Shown: one piece after another, positions 53,658-63,473 of the stretch | Position numbering within the stretch: the first letter of the stretch is position 1 | How the letters are laid out: each line of letters begins with the position of its first letter | Origin: Verrucomicrobiota bacterium | Lineage (GTDB): Bacteria > Verrucomicrobiota > Verrucomicrobiia > Opitutales > Opitutaceae | Assembly (NCBI GenBank): GCA_023399155.1 | Contig: JAEWQP010000006.1 | Coordinates: 323,556-387,555 of the forward strand | Direction: 5' to 3' | DNA length: 64,000 nt | The notes under the pieces: model-generated | What the model saw: only the letters and a program-made list of their open reading frames with translations | Told to the model about the DNA's origin: nothing | Database searches by the model: none | Position numbers and translations under genes: made by a program

Positions 53658-54218
53658 ATGGCCAACAGAATGTTGTTTAGTCGCAGTATCAGCCTTCTGG
53701 GACTCTCCTGCCTGCTCGCGCTTGCGTTTGCGGCGGCGCCGGCCCAGGCGAAGCCGATGAAGCCCCGCCCGGAATGCGGCGTGCGTATCACTGGAACGAT
53801 CTGGGGCTCGTTCACCGGCTCCAGCTGGGCCGGCCACGCGCTCGTGCAGATCGGAGAGAATGAGCCGATGCGGGCGACGATGGTCGACGTGGCGACACAG
53901 GCTCCGGAGTTTCACGCCGACGGCACGTTCAGCGGAGCCGAGATCATCACATTCACCCTGGAGGACGAGGAGGACAGTTTCCAGGTGGTCGGCGCGTATG
54001 TTGCCTACCCGGGTGTCACGCCAAACCTTTTCACCTACCGGATGAAAGGACCGGGAAGGATCGAGAACCCGACGGGTATTTTCAAGGAGATGAACATGAC
54101 GGGTTGGGTGACGATCTGCGGTCCGTTCGTGTTCCCGTTTGATGACGCCGGTCCGCTTCCGAATCCCGCCTGGATTGCGCAGATCTACGGCAAGGTCCGG
54201 CTCAACAAGGCCAGGTAG
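53658..54218 (+). CDS. Hypothetical secreted protein
   Basis: A 186-residue exported protein, not recognised. The signal peptide covers about residues 1-31 with a clear AQA cleavage site. The mature part is beta-rich (GVRITGTIWGSFTGSSW, AEIITFTLEDEEDSF, VTICGPFVFPFDD), with two cysteines (Cys40 and the Cys of ICGPF) that could bond. Its start is decided by the ribosome site AGAGGAA eight bases upstream. A perfect 15-base terminator hairpin follows at 54317. It is probably a small periplasmic or surface beta-sandwich. Confidence 0.75.
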   Translation: MANRMLFSRSISLLGLSCLLALAFAAAPAQAKPMKPRPECGVRITGTIWGSFTGSSWAGHALVQIGENEPMRATMVDVATQAPEFHADGTFSGAEIITFTLEDEEDSFQVVGAYVAYPGVTPNLFTYRMKGPGRIENPTGIFKEMNMTGWVTICGPFVFPFDDAGPLPNPAWIAQIYGKVRLNKAR

Positions 54219-54316
54219 TCCGCGCCCGGGACGCGCCGCGTGAGTCCAAAGTCTGGATACAACGTGGCGCGGTCCGCCCGGATGACGCGCCGACATTCGG
54301 CCACAGAGCCTCGCAA

Positions 54317-54355
54317 AGAAGCGGGCGTCCCGCCACCCGTGGGACGCCCGCTTCT
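54317..54355 (+). terminator. Perfect 15-bp stem hairpin
   Basis: AGAAGCGGGCGTCCC and GGGACGCCCGCTTCT pair without mismatch around the nine-base loop GCCACCCGT, about 100 bases after the secreted unknown. It is the clearest terminator in the window. The rest of the 568-base gap (54219-54786) has no gene I would accept. Confidence 0.7.
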
Positions 54356-54786
54356 GCGCCCATTCCGTAGACCACAGCACGCCCGCAGCATCGGGGTCAG
54401 AGTCGTCTGCGACCGTGTTCGCGTTGCCAGGCCATGCGGGCGCAGACGTTGAGGGAGCCAGGGTCGAGACCTCCCATGCCCGATTCCGTCCTGCGCCTTG
54501 ACGCTCTCGGCGCCATGGCCGATCTACGGTAGGACGTACAGTTCCACGAGCGCCACACCGCTTGCGCCCGGCGCCATCTTGATCACGCTCAACCTGTGGT
54601 CCCGCTGCCGCCCGATTCCGAACGCGAGCCCTTTCCGGGCGCTCAGGGGGTGCTCGCCAAGCGGCTCGCGCGGCCACCGGGCGGGTGGTGCGTGACGATG
54701 ATCTGGCGCCGCCGTCGCGACCGTTCGTCGCGCTGGCGAGGAAGGCGAGGAGGAGAAGGCACTCGATAGCCACGAAAGACTCACAC

Positions 54787-56454
54787 ATGCGACGTCTCAC
54801 ACGGTTCTTGTTCTCCCTGGTTCTCGGCCTGAATCTATCCCAACGGGGAGCGGGTCGGATCGCGGGTGCAGAGGACGATCTCGGGACGATTCGATTCGAG
54901 GTGTCCGGCTCGACGGCAGCACAGGCTCACGTGATACGTGGCGTCAAGCTCGTGCATCACATGATGTACGAGCAGGCGGATCGCGAATTCGCTGCAGCCG
55001 CTGCGGCCGATCCGAGCTGCGCGCTCGCCCACTGGGGGCGGGCCATGACTCTCATCCACCCGGTCTGGCCGGATTCGCCATCCGCCGCCGACCTGGAGCG
55101 CGGTGCCGCGTTCGTTGAACGGGGCCTGGCCAGTCCCCCGCGGACCGACCGCGAGCGGGCCTACCTGGAGACCCTGGGCCGCTTTTATCGTGCCGACGCG
55201 AGTATGCCTTATTCCAGGCGTCTTCAGGAACTCGATACGGCCTGGGCGCAACTGGCGCGCGCGTACCCGGACGACATGGACGCGCAGGCGTTCGCTGCCC
55301 TGTTCCACCTCGCACCCGTGCGGTTCCTGCCCAAGGACAAGTCGAGTCGCGCACAGATCGAGGCCGCCGGACAACTCGAGACCGTGTTGAGTCGGATACC
55401 CGACCATCCCGGTGCCCAGCACTACAAGATCCACGCCTACGATTTTCCACTCCTGGCGGATCGTGCGCTCGAAGTGTGCAGCACCTATGGAGCCATAGCC
55501 CCGGACGTGCCGCATGCGTTGCACATGCCGACGCACATCTACACGCGCCGCGGGTTGTGGGACAAATCCATCGAGTTCAACCTTCTCTCAGCGAGTGCTG
55601 CGCGAAAGATCGACGTAGCTGCAGGCGCACTCAGCGGCCATCTCCCCCACGCGCTTGATTATCTGGCCTACGCCTATCTCCAGCGCGGACAATATAGCAA
55701 CGCCGACGGCGTGCGGCGCGAACTGGCGGCGTGCACAGGTCCGTATGCGCCGACGCAGCACATGCAGATGGCCTTCGCCCTGGCCGCCGTGCCCGCCCGC
55801 TTCGCGTTGGAGCGGCAGGCGTGGCTGGAGGCGGCAGAGCTGCCGCTTCACCAGCCGGCAGCTTTCCCGTGGGGGCGGGCATTCATTAACTGCGACTCGA
55901 TCACGCACTTTGCTCGCGCGATCGGGTCGGCGCGCTCCGGACGGCTCGATGCAGTTCGCACCGAACTCGTCGCGCTCGAGCGGATACACGCGCAGCTTTC
56001 GGACTCGAACCGCACCTCCTACTGGACGGCCCAGGCCGAGACGCAGTTGCTCGCAGCGCGGGCCTGGCTCGCGGCGGTGGAGGGCCAGCTTGAGTTGGGA
56101 ATCGAGCTGATGCGGCGGGCCGCTGCCCTGGAGGCGACTGCCGACAAGGAAGCGGTGACACCGGGTGAGGTTCTTCCCGCCGGAGATCTCCTCGCTGACA
56201 TGCTCCTCGAGGGCAATCGACCCGCGGAGGCTTTGGCCGCGTACGCAGCCGTGCTCGAGGTCAGTCCCAATCGGCTCTACACCCTGTACGGCGCCGGCGT
56301 TGCCGCCGAGCAAGCCGGCGACATGGAGAGAGCGCACAGGTATTTCACCCAATTGGCAGAGGTCGCTCGCGAAAGTGATGCGGGTGTCGAGCGCGTGGGT
56401 TATGCTCGCGCCTTTCTCGAGCGCGAGTCCGGCTCCGGGGTCAGCGGAAACTAG
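54787..56454 (+). CDS. Secreted tetratricopeptide-repeat protein
   Basis: A 555-residue exported protein: signal peptide about residues 1-28, then helical repeats to the end. The first repeats (VKLVHHMMYEQADREFAAAA, DPSCALAHWGRAMT) are TPR. The middle has the family's distinctive HPGAQHYKIHAYDFP and HALHMPTHIYTRRGLWDKSI segments, with several His residues close together, suggesting a bound metal or ligand. TPR-like repeats return at the C terminus (LYTLYGAGVAAEQAGDMERA). Such proteins are frequent in Acidobacteria and Verrucomicrobia, but no activity is known to me. Confidence 0.8.
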   Translation: MRRLTRFLFSLVLGLNLSQRGAGRIAGAEDDLGTIRFEVSGSTAAQAHVIRGVKLVHHMMYEQADREFAAAAAADPSCALAHWGRAMTLIHPVWPDSPSAADLERGAAFVERGLASPPRTDRERAYLETLGRFYRADASMPYSRRLQELDTAWAQLARAYPDDMDAQAFAALFHLAPVRFLPKDKSSRAQIEAAGQLETVLSRIPDHPGAQHYKIHAYDFPLLADRALEVCSTYGAIAPDVPHALHMPTHIYTRRGLWDKSIEFNLLSASAARKIDVAAGALSGHLPHALDYLAYAYLQRGQYSNADGVRRELAACTGPYAPTQHMQMAFALAAVPARFALERQAWLEAAELPLHQPAAFPWGRAFINCDSITHFARAIGSARSGRLDAVRTELVALERIHAQLSDSNRTSYWTAQAETQLLAARAWLAAVEGQLELGIELMRRAAALEATADKEAVTPGEVLPAGDLLADMLLEGNRPAEALAAYAAVLEVSPNRLYTLYGAGVAAEQAGDMERAHRYFTQLAEVARESDAGVERVGYARAFLERESGSGVSGN

Positions 56455-56548
56455 GGCGGCGCCAAAGCGTCAGTCGACGCACTCGGCCGGTCTGAAACTT
56501 TCGGACGAGCCGCGCTCAATCGCGCTCAGGGAACGGGACAAGATGGAA

Positions 56549-56579
56549 GAGGGCGCCCCGCGGTGTGCGGGACGCCCTC
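56549..56579. terminator. Hairpin between convergent genes
   Basis: GAGGGCGCCCCGC and GCGGGACGCCCTC pair along 13 positions with one C-A mismatch, loop GGTGT. It lies 95 bases after the TPR gene and 140 bases after the mutase gene on the other strand, so it could stop both transcripts. Confidence 0.6.
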
Positions 56580-56719
56580 GGTGCAACGTCAGTGCCCGGG
56601 CGAGGGTACTCGCCCGGCAAAGTCGTGGATAGAGGGTAGGGCGAAGCCTCCGGCTGAGCCGTTCGCCGAGAACGCAGCCTGGACCGCGGCTCGGCGGGAC
56701 GCCTCGCCCCACCTCGCGA

Positions 56720-58909
56720 TCAGTGAGCGATGCGCTTGTTCAGCTCGGTCAGGATCGTCTTGGCGGCGTGGGGGATGACCGTGCCGGGGCCGAAGACTGC
56801 GCTGGCGCCGTGCTTGAGGAGGAAGTCGTAGTCCTGCGCGGGGATGACTCCGCCGCAGATGACCATGATGTCCTCGCGGCCGAGGCGCTTGAGCTCCTCG
56901 ACCAGCTTGGGCAGCAGCGTCTTGTGGCCGGCGGCGAGCGAGCTCATGCCGACCACGTGCACATCGTTCTCCACGGCCTGCTTCGCCGTCTCCTCGGGCG
57001 TCTGGAAGAGCGGCCCGATGTCGACGTCGAATCCAAGATCCGCATACGCCGTGGCCACCACCTTGGCGCCGCGGTCGTGGCCGTCCTGGCCCATCTTCGC
57101 GATCATGATGCGCGGACGGCGACCCTCCTTCTTGGCGAAGTCGTCGGTCAGCTTCCGGACCTCGGTGATCTGGTTGTCCTTGCCGAATTCGGTGGAGTAC
57201 ACGCCGGTGATGGAACGGATCACAGCCTTGTGGCGGCCGTAGATGACTTCAAGCGCGTCGGAGATCTCGCCGAGCGAGGCGCGGGCCTGCGCGGCGGTGA
57301 CCGAGAGCTCGAGCAGGTTGCCCGTGCCGGACTTGGCGGCCTCGGTGAGGGCCGCGAGGGCGGCCTTGACCTTGGGCTCGTCGCGTTCGGCGCGGAGTTT
57401 CGCCAGGCGCTTGATCTGCGCCTCGCGCACGGCGGTGTTGTCCACCTCGAGGATTTCCAGCGGGTCCTCCTTGGCGAGGCGGTACTTGTTCACGCCGACG
57501 ATCGTCTCGCGGCCGCTGTCGATGCGCGCCTGGCGGCGGGCGGCCGCCTCCTCGATGCGCATCTTGGGCAGGCCGGACTCGAGCGCCTTGGCCATGCCGC
57601 CGAGCTGCTCCACTTCCTGGATATGCGACCAGGCGCGGCGCATGAGCGCGTCGGTGAGGGCCTCGACGTAGTAGCTGCCGCCCCACGGGTCGATGACCTT
57701 GCAGATGCCGGTCTCGTCCTGGAGGTAGAGCTGCGTGTTGCGCGCGATGCGGGCGGAGAAGTCCGTCGGCAGCGCGATCGCCTCGTCGAGCGCGTTGGTG
57801 TGGAGCGACTGCGTGTGGCCGAGGGCCGAGGCCATCGCCTCGATGCAGGTGCGCGTCACGTTGTTGAACGGATCCTGCTCGGTGAGCGACCAGCCGGAGG
57901 TCTGCGAGTGCGTGCGCAGCGCCATCGACTTCGTGGACTTCGGGCCGAACTGCTTCACGATCTTCGCCCAGAGCAGGCGGGCGGCGCGCATCTTCGCCAC
58001 CTCCATGAAGTAGTTTTTGCCGATGGCCCAGAAGAAGGACAGGCGCGGCGCGAAGTCATCGACGCCGAGGCCGGCCTTCGTACCGGTGCGCAGGTACTCG
58101 AGGCCGTCGGCGAGCGTGTAGGCGAGCTCGAGGTCGGCCGTGGCTCCCGCCTCCTGCATGTGGTAGCCGGAGATCGAGATGGAGTTGAACTTCGGCATCT
58201 TCTGCGACGTGAACGCGAAGATGTCGCCGATGATCCGCATGGAGGGCGCGGGCGGATAGATGTAGGTGTTCCGCACCATGTACTCCTTGAGGATGTCGTT
58301 CTGGATCGTGCCCGAGAGTTCCTCGAGCTTGGCGCCCTGTTCGAGGGCGGCGACGATGTAGAACGCGAGCACGGGCAGCACGGCGCCGTTCATCGTCATC
58401 GAGACGGAGACCTTGTTCAGCGGGATGCGGCTGAAGAGGATCTCCATGTCGAGGATCGAGTCGATCGCGACACCGGCCTTGCCCACGTCGCCGACCACGC
58501 GGGGGTGGTCGGAGTCGTAGCCGCGGTGGGTGGCGAGGTCGAAGGCGACGGACAGGCCCTTCTGGCCGGCCGCGAGATTGCGGCGGTAGAAGGCATTGGA
58601 CTCCTCGGCGGTGGAGAAGCCGGCGTACTGGCGCACCGTCCACGGCTGCGTCACGTACATCGTAGCGTAGGGGCCACGCAGATACGGGGCGATGCCGGCG
58701 GTGTAGCCGGTGTGCTCGGCACCGGCGATGTCCTCGGCGGTGTAGAGCGGCTTGACGGCGATCTGCTCCATCGTCTGCCAGACGAGGTCGTCCAGCTTCT
58801 TGCCGGTCTGGGCCTCGAGCTGCGCACGCCATTCGGCGTAGGTCGGCTTCTTGGCCTCAGCCGCGGCGGGCTGGAAGGGCAGGGTGGTGAAATCAACGGT
58901 GCGGCTCAT
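56720..58909 (-). CDS. mutB: Methylmalonyl-CoA mutase, large (B12-binding) subunit
   Basis: A 729-residue adenosylcobalamin enzyme that interconverts succinyl-CoA and (R)-methylmalonyl-CoA. The catalytic barrel (about residues 30-560) contains RQYAGFSTAEESNAFYRRNL and RTHSQTSGWSLTEQDPFNN. The C-terminal cobalamin domain has the DxHxxG motif in GQDGHDRG (Asp609, His611, Gly614), plus the GLFQTP-like and GGVIPAQDY segments. It lies 85 bases after the small subunit on the same strand, forming the heterodimer. In this setting it feeds succinyl-CoA toward propionyl-CoA. Confidence 0.97.
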   Translation of the reverse strand: MSRTVDFTTLPFQPAAAEAKKPTYAEWRAQLEAQTGKKLDDLVWQTMEQIAVKPLYTAEDIAGAEHTGYTAGIAPYLRGPYATMYVTQPWTVRQYAGFSTAEESNAFYRRNLAAGQKGLSVAFDLATHRGYDSDHPRVVGDVGKAGVAIDSILDMEILFSRIPLNKVSVSMTMNGAVLPVLAFYIVAALEQGAKLEELSGTIQNDILKEYMVRNTYIYPPAPSMRIIGDIFAFTSQKMPKFNSISISGYHMQEAGATADLELAYTLADGLEYLRTGTKAGLGVDDFAPRLSFFWAIGKNYFMEVAKMRAARLLWAKIVKQFGPKSTKSMALRTHSQTSGWSLTEQDPFNNVTRTCIEAMASALGHTQSLHTNALDEAIALPTDFSARIARNTQLYLQDETGICKVIDPWGGSYYVEALTDALMRRAWSHIQEVEQLGGMAKALESGLPKMRIEEAAARRQARIDSGRETIVGVNKYRLAKEDPLEILEVDNTAVREAQIKRLAKLRAERDEPKVKAALAALTEAAKSGTGNLLELSVTAAQARASLGEISDALEVIYGRHKAVIRSITGVYSTEFGKDNQITEVRKLTDDFAKKEGRRPRIMIAKMGQDGHDRGAKVVATAYADLGFDVDIGPLFQTPEETAKQAVENDVHVVGMSSLAAGHKTLLPKLVEELKRLGREDIMVICGGVIPAQDYDFLLKHGASAVFGPGTVIPHAAKTILTELNKRIAH

Positions 58910-58994
58910 GGCTGGGTCGCGGGAAGGAAGGAAACGTTGGCGGTGGTGTGGGGGCAGGCCGGAGGCTGCCCCTCCAGGTGAAGGCGATGGAGGC

Positions 58995-61169
58995 TCATTT
59001 CAGGACTCCGATCTTCGTGAGGAGGCGGGTGAGCATCTCCAGGCTGTTGCTGGCGACATTGACGAATTCATCGACGCCGGCGGCGCGCCAGGCGTCCTCG
59101 ACAGGTTTATCTTTCGGTGCGGCGCCGGCCACCATGACGTGGATACCGGCGTCCTTCGCTTTGAGGGCGCGAGCGAGCGGCTCGACCGCGGTCGCATACG
59201 TGTCGTCCATCGAGGTGATCACCACGATCTTGGCCCGCGAGGCGAGGGCCGCGGCGGCGGCCTCGTCGGCGTCCTTGAAGTCGCGATCCGCGGCGACCTT
59301 GAAGCCGCCGACCTCGAAGAAGCCCGTCGTCCAGTCGGCGCGGAGCCGGTAGAGGCGGGACGGACCGATGTTGGCCTGGAAGAGCAGGGGCGTCTTCCCG
59401 GCGGCGGTGGCGGCGGCCGAGGCCTCGCGGAGGCGCTCGAAGGGCTGCGCGGCGCGGTGGATGCAGACCGGCGTGACCTTGGGATGCTCGGCATCGCCGG
59501 AGCGCATCGCGCGGCAGATCTCGCCGAGCGTGGCGCCCTTGGACACAGCGTCGATCGCGGCCTCGAGGGCGGAGCGCGGCTGGGACTCGAGCAGCACGGA
59601 CAGGCTGTTGAGGACAAACGCATCCTCGGCCGTGCGCTGCGAGTTGCGATACTCGATCACCTGCTTCGCGCGCTTCTTCTGAATGGCGGCGTAGTCCGGC
59701 GTTTTGCGATCGGGCTGAGCCTCGCGGGCGTTGGCGTACTGATTCACGCCGACGATGATCGTGCGGCGCTTGGCGACGCCATCGGCGCGAGCCTTGGCGG
59801 CATCGGCGACCATCTTCTGGGGCACGCCGGCGAGCAGGGCCTTCGTCATGCCGCCCTGTTTCTCGATCTCCTGGAAGAGCGCCCAGGCGCGGGAGGCGAC
59901 CTCGTTGGTCAGCCACTCCACGTAGTGGGAGCCTCCGGCCGGATCGACGACCTTCGTGAGGTCGCACTCCTCGGCGAGGATCGTCTGTGTATTGCGCGCG
60001 ATGCGACGGGAGAACTCGTCGGGCACGCGCGTCACCTCGTCATACGGGCTGACGTGGAGCGAGTCGCAGCCGCCGACCACGCCGGAGAACGCCTCGGTCG
60101 TGGTGCGCAGCATGTTCGTGTGCGCATCGTAGACGGTCTTGTTGAACGTCGCGGTGCGCACGTGCAGGTGCATCTGGCGCGCCTTCTCGTCGCCGCCGAG
60201 GGCGGTGACGGCCTGCGACCAGACCTGGCGGGCGGCGCGGAATTTCGCCACCTCCATGAAGAAGTTCGAACCGGCGCTGAGCGAGAAACGCACGTGGCGC
60301 GTGGCGTCGTTCACCGGCACGCCGTGCTTTTCGAGTTCGCGCAGGTACTCGACGCCCGTCGCGAGGACGAAGGCGAGTTCCTGGATCGCGGTGGCGCCGG
60401 CGTCGGCGTAGGGCGTGCCCTGCACTGCGACGGTCTGGAGGTTCTTCGCCTGAGCACGGGCGTAGAGCGTGAGGCTGGCCATCTCCTGCCAGGCGCGCTC
60501 GAGCGAGATCGGGAGGTCGCCCTTCCAGGCGAGCATGCCGAGCGGGTCGATCTCGATGCAGCCGCGCAGGTCCTTCACGGGCGTGCCGCGTTTTTTCGCG
60601 AGGGCGAGGAGCAGGGCCGCGGCCGGGAGGGCCGAGGCGCCGGCGCGCAGGTACACCGAGACGAGCGGGAGTTGGATATGGGCGAAGGCCTTCTCCATGT
60701 CCGCGAGCGTCGAGAGCGACAGGCCGCAGGCGCCGACGTCGCCGGGCTTGGCGGTGTCGGGGTCGCGTCCGGCGAGGGTCGCGAGATCGAGCGGGATGTT
60801 CAGCTCGGTCTGCCCGCGCTCGAGGTCGTGGAGCGCGGCGGCGTTGAACTCCTCGGGTGTGGCCAGCGGCAGCTCCTGGGAGATCTCCCAGCCCGTGGCG
60901 ACCTGGCCGGCGGCGCGGGCGCCGCGCAGGCGGGAGGCGGTGCCGGGCAGCTCGGCGAGTTGTGGCAGGTGGGCCACATCCTCTTTCCGATAGATCGGCT
61001 GGAGCTCGATGCCTTCGGGCGTGCGCGTGATGAGCTTTTTCTCGAAGGGGGCACCCTTCAGGAGAGCTTCAGCGGCGGCGCGCCACTGGTCGTAGGTGGG
61101 CAGCGGAAAATCCCCGAGCAGGCGCTCGGGCGATTCGGCTGTCTTGGTTTCGTGCGTGGGCACTTTCAT
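58995..61169 (-). CDS. mutA: Methylmalonyl-CoA mutase, small (non-cobalamin) subunit
   Basis: A 724-residue protein, the partner subunit in heterodimeric mutases. It shares the barrel with the large subunit, for example GLSLSTLADMEKAFAHI and HVRTATFNKTVYDAHTNMLR. Its C-terminal domain has lost DxHxxG: the equivalent stretch is VITSMDDTYATAVEPL, so it binds no cobalamin. Its N terminus is longer than many homologues. First gene of the mutA-mutB unit; divergent from the epimerase gene. Confidence 0.96.
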   Translation of the reverse strand: MKVPTHETKTAESPERLLGDFPLPTYDQWRAAAEALLKGAPFEKKLITRTPEGIELQPIYRKEDVAHLPQLAELPGTASRLRGARAAGQVATGWEISQELPLATPEEFNAAALHDLERGQTELNIPLDLATLAGRDPDTAKPGDVGACGLSLSTLADMEKAFAHIQLPLVSVYLRAGASALPAAALLLALAKKRGTPVKDLRGCIEIDPLGMLAWKGDLPISLERAWQEMASLTLYARAQAKNLQTVAVQGTPYADAGATAIQELAFVLATGVEYLRELEKHGVPVNDATRHVRFSLSAGSNFFMEVAKFRAARQVWSQAVTALGGDEKARQMHLHVRTATFNKTVYDAHTNMLRTTTEAFSGVVGGCDSLHVSPYDEVTRVPDEFSRRIARNTQTILAEECDLTKVVDPAGGSHYVEWLTNEVASRAWALFQEIEKQGGMTKALLAGVPQKMVADAAKARADGVAKRRTIIVGVNQYANAREAQPDRKTPDYAAIQKKRAKQVIEYRNSQRTAEDAFVLNSLSVLLESQPRSALEAAIDAVSKGATLGEICRAMRSGDAEHPKVTPVCIHRAAQPFERLREASAAATAAGKTPLLFQANIGPSRLYRLRADWTTGFFEVGGFKVAADRDFKDADEAAAAALASRAKIVVITSMDDTYATAVEPLARALKAKDAGIHVMVAGAAPKDKPVEDAWRAAGVDEFVNVASNSLEMLTRLLTKIGVLK

Positions 61170-61373
61170 GGCGTTGCAGAAGAAATTCTAACACCCCCTG
61201 GCTACGCATTCCGTAGTGAGCCAGTGGCAAAAACTGCGGAGACGGTTTTGTATGGTCCCGGTATCTTGCACGGAATGCCGTTCACCGAGTCCAGATCCAT
61301 GTCCGCACTGGGGAGAGGATCCTTGGGTTCACGGCGTTTTCAACTCCCGGCTGCTGCTACGGATTCTTATCGC

Positions 61374-61405
61374 GTCGGCTGCTAGGTTTATCTGTATAAG
61401 AAAAA
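61374..61405 (+). promoter_or_regulatory. Candidate promoter of the mce cluster
   Basis: TATAAG (61395-61400) lies six bases before the ATG of the epimerase gene, with AT-rich sequence and no Shine-Dalgarno between. If this is the -10 box, the message begins at or next to the start codon. A -35 box is not recognisable at the expected spacing. The divergent mutA promoter should lie within 61170-61300, but I see no clear motif. Confidence 0.35.
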
Positions 61406-61828
61406 ATGATCCAACGAATCGATCACCTCGGTATCGCCGTCCGCTCGCTGGCGGAGTCGGTGAAGTACTACGAGCAGGCGCTCGGCCTGAAATGCGAACA
61501 TTTCGAGGAAGTGCCGTCCCAAAAGGTGAAAACGGCCTTCTTTGACGTCGGTGGCGTGCACATCGAACTGCTCGAGCCGACCTCCCCGGAGAGCACGATC
61601 GCGCAGTTCATCGAGAAACGCGGCGAGGGCATCCACCACATCGCGTTTGCGACGGACAACATCGAGGGTCAGCTCGCCGGCGCCAAGGGCGCGGGCGTGA
61701 AGGTCCTGCACGAGGTGCCCTTCGAGGGCGCCGCGGGCAAGCTCGTGGCCTTCCTGCACCCGAAATCGACCTATGGCGTGCTGACGGAGTTCTGCATGCC
61801 CAAGCCCGGAGCCGCGGCCGCGCACTGA
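61406..61828 (+). CDS. mce: Methylmalonyl-CoA epimerase
   Basis: A 140-residue VOC-fold enzyme that interconverts (R)- and (S)-methylmalonyl-CoA. The start MIQRIDHLGIAVRSLAESVK with its His ligand, and the later HIAFATDNIEGQL and AAGKLVAFLHPKSTYGVL strands, are canonical. The Glu near the C terminus (LTEFCMP) completes the metal set. It heads the plus-strand cluster with the carboxyltransferase genes and is divergent from the mutase genes, so the whole interconversion is encoded here. Confidence 0.96.
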   Translation: MIQRIDHLGIAVRSLAESVKYYEQALGLKCEHFEEVPSQKVKTAFFDVGGVHIELLEPTSPESTIAQFIEKRGEGIHHIAFATDNIEGQLAGAKGAGVKVLHEVPFEGAAGKLVAFLHPKSTYGVLTEFCMPKPGAAAAH

Positions 61829-61891
61829 TCGCGTCGGTCCCCACCGCCATCACTCACGTCACTGTCCCTTTTCGATCGAGAAACCACGTCC

Positions 61892-63448
61892 ATGCCCATT
61901 GATCCCGCATTGCTCAAGGAACTCGAGGCGCGCCGCAAGAAGGCCGCGCTCGGGGGAGGAAAAGACAAGATCGCCAAGCGCCATGAGAAGGGCCAGCTGA
62001 CGGCCCGCGACCGCCTGGCGGCGCTCTTCGATGCCGACACGTTCATCGAGTTCGGCATGCATGCCGCCCACGCCTGCACGGCGTTCGGCATGGAGGACAA
62101 GGAGATGCCGGCGGACGGCGTGGTGACCGGCATCGGCTATGTGGCCGGCCGCGTCGTGGCCGCGTATTCGCACGATTTCACGGTCGGTGGCGGCGCGCTC
62201 GGTCGCATCCATGCGCGCAAGGTCTGCGACCTCATGGATTACGCGATGAAGGCGGGCATGCCGATCGTTGGGATCAACGACTCCGGTGGCGCGCGCATCC
62301 AGGAGGGGGTCGATTCGCTCTCCGGCTACGGCCAGATCTTCTTCCGCAATGTCGCGGCCTCCGGCCTCGTGCCGCAGATCGCGATCATCGCCGGCCCGTG
62401 TGCCGGTGGCGCGGCGTATTCGCCCGCGCTCACCGACTTCCTCATCATGGTGCGCAATCCGGCGACCAACATGTTCATCTGCGGTCCGGAGGTGATCAAG
62501 GCCGCGACGGGCGAGTTGGCCAAGCTCGAGCAGTTCGCCACCGCCGACGCGCATGCCGCGGTCTCGGGCAATGTCCACCTCATCGCCAACGACGACAATC
62601 ACGCCATTCAGCTCGCCCAGTCGCTGATGAGCTACCTGCCGTCGAACAATCTGGACGACCCGCCGCATCACCCCGCCGAGCACCTCAGCCTCGCGCCGAT
62701 CTCCAAGCTCAACGAGCTGATCCCGGGCGACGCCAAGATGCCCTTCGATGTGAAGGACATGATCGGCGCGCTGGTCGACTCCGGTTCGTTCTTCGAGATC
62801 ATGGCCTCGTTCGCGCCGAACCTCGTGGTTGGTTTCGCGCGCATCGACGGCATCGTGGTCGGCATCGTCGCCAATCAGCCGAAGGTCAAGGCCGGCTGCC
62901 TCGACATCGACGCCTCCGACAAGGGCGCGCGCTTCATCCGCACGTGCAATGTCTATGGCATCCCGCTGGTCACGCTGGTGGACGTCCCCGGTTACATGCC
63001 CGGTCTGGCCCAGGAGCGCGGCGGCATCATCCGCCATGGCGCCAAGATGCTCTTCGCCTATGCGGCTTCGACGGTGCCAAAGATCACCGTCATCCTGCGC
63101 AAGGCCTACGGTGGCGCCTATCTCGCGATGTGCTCGAGCGACCTGGGTGCGGATCTCGTCTACGCCTGGCCGACGGCCGAGATCGCGGTCATGGGCGCCG
63201 AGGGCGCGGTGAAGGTCATCTTCGGCAAGGAGCTGAAGGAGGCGCCCGACGCCAACAAGAAGCTGGCCGAGCTGATCTCGCAGTACCGCGAGGAGTTCGC
63301 CTCGCCGTACCAAGCGGCCAAGAACGCCCTGATCACCGACGTGATCGAGCCGTCGCACACGCGCGGCATGGTTTCCCTCGGGTTGCGCTCCTTGCTGACC
63401 AAGCGCGAAACCCGTCCGCCCAAGAAGCACGGCAACATGCCGCTCTGA
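61892..63448 (+). CDS. mmdA: Methylmalonyl-CoA decarboxylase / propionyl-CoA carboxylase carboxyltransferase subunit
   Basis: A 518-residue crotonase-fold carboxyltransferase that moves CO2 between methylmalonyl-CoA and carrier-bound biotin. Family stretches visible are HEKGQLTARDRLAALFD, GGGALGRIHARKVCDLMDYA, the oxyanion region GINDSGGARIQEGVDSLSGY and, in the second half, VDVPGYMPGLAQERGGIIRH and the AYGGAYLAM loop. Length equals MmdA and PccB. The following OadG-like and biotin-carrier genes favour a sodium-pumping decarboxylase over a carboxylase, which would need a biotin carboxylase subunit; neither that nor the beta subunit is in view. Confidence 0.95.
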   Translation: MPIDPALLKELEARRKKAALGGGKDKIAKRHEKGQLTARDRLAALFDADTFIEFGMHAAHACTAFGMEDKEMPADGVVTGIGYVAGRVVAAYSHDFTVGGGALGRIHARKVCDLMDYAMKAGMPIVGINDSGGARIQEGVDSLSGYGQIFFRNVAASGLVPQIAIIAGPCAGGAAYSPALTDFLIMVRNPATNMFICGPEVIKAATGELAKLEQFATADAHAAVSGNVHLIANDDNHAIQLAQSLMSYLPSNNLDDPPHHPAEHLSLAPISKLNELIPGDAKMPFDVKDMIGALVDSGSFFEIMASFAPNLVVGFARIDGIVVGIVANQPKVKAGCLDIDASDKGARFIRTCNVYGIPLVTLVDVPGYMPGLAQERGGIIRHGAKMLFAYAASTVPKITVILRKAYGGAYLAMCSSDLGADLVYAWPTAEIAVMGAEGAVKVIFGKELKEAPDANKKLAELISQYREEFASPYQAAKNALITDVIEPSHTRGMVSLGLRSLLTKRETRPPKKHGNMPL

Positions 63449-63473
63449 GTTCATCCCTGCGACCCGCGCCACC

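Noticed and set aside
54524..54784. Minus-strand frame ending GASGVALVELYVLP before the TPR gene
   Set aside because: A few lines look protein-like, but the N-terminal part is Ser/Arg-rich shadow and no start site is convincing.
56723..61385. Very long plus-strand open frames opposite the two mutase genes
   Set aside because: They are antisense mirrors of well-identified mutase subunits and contain only His/Arg/Gly-rich shadow composition.
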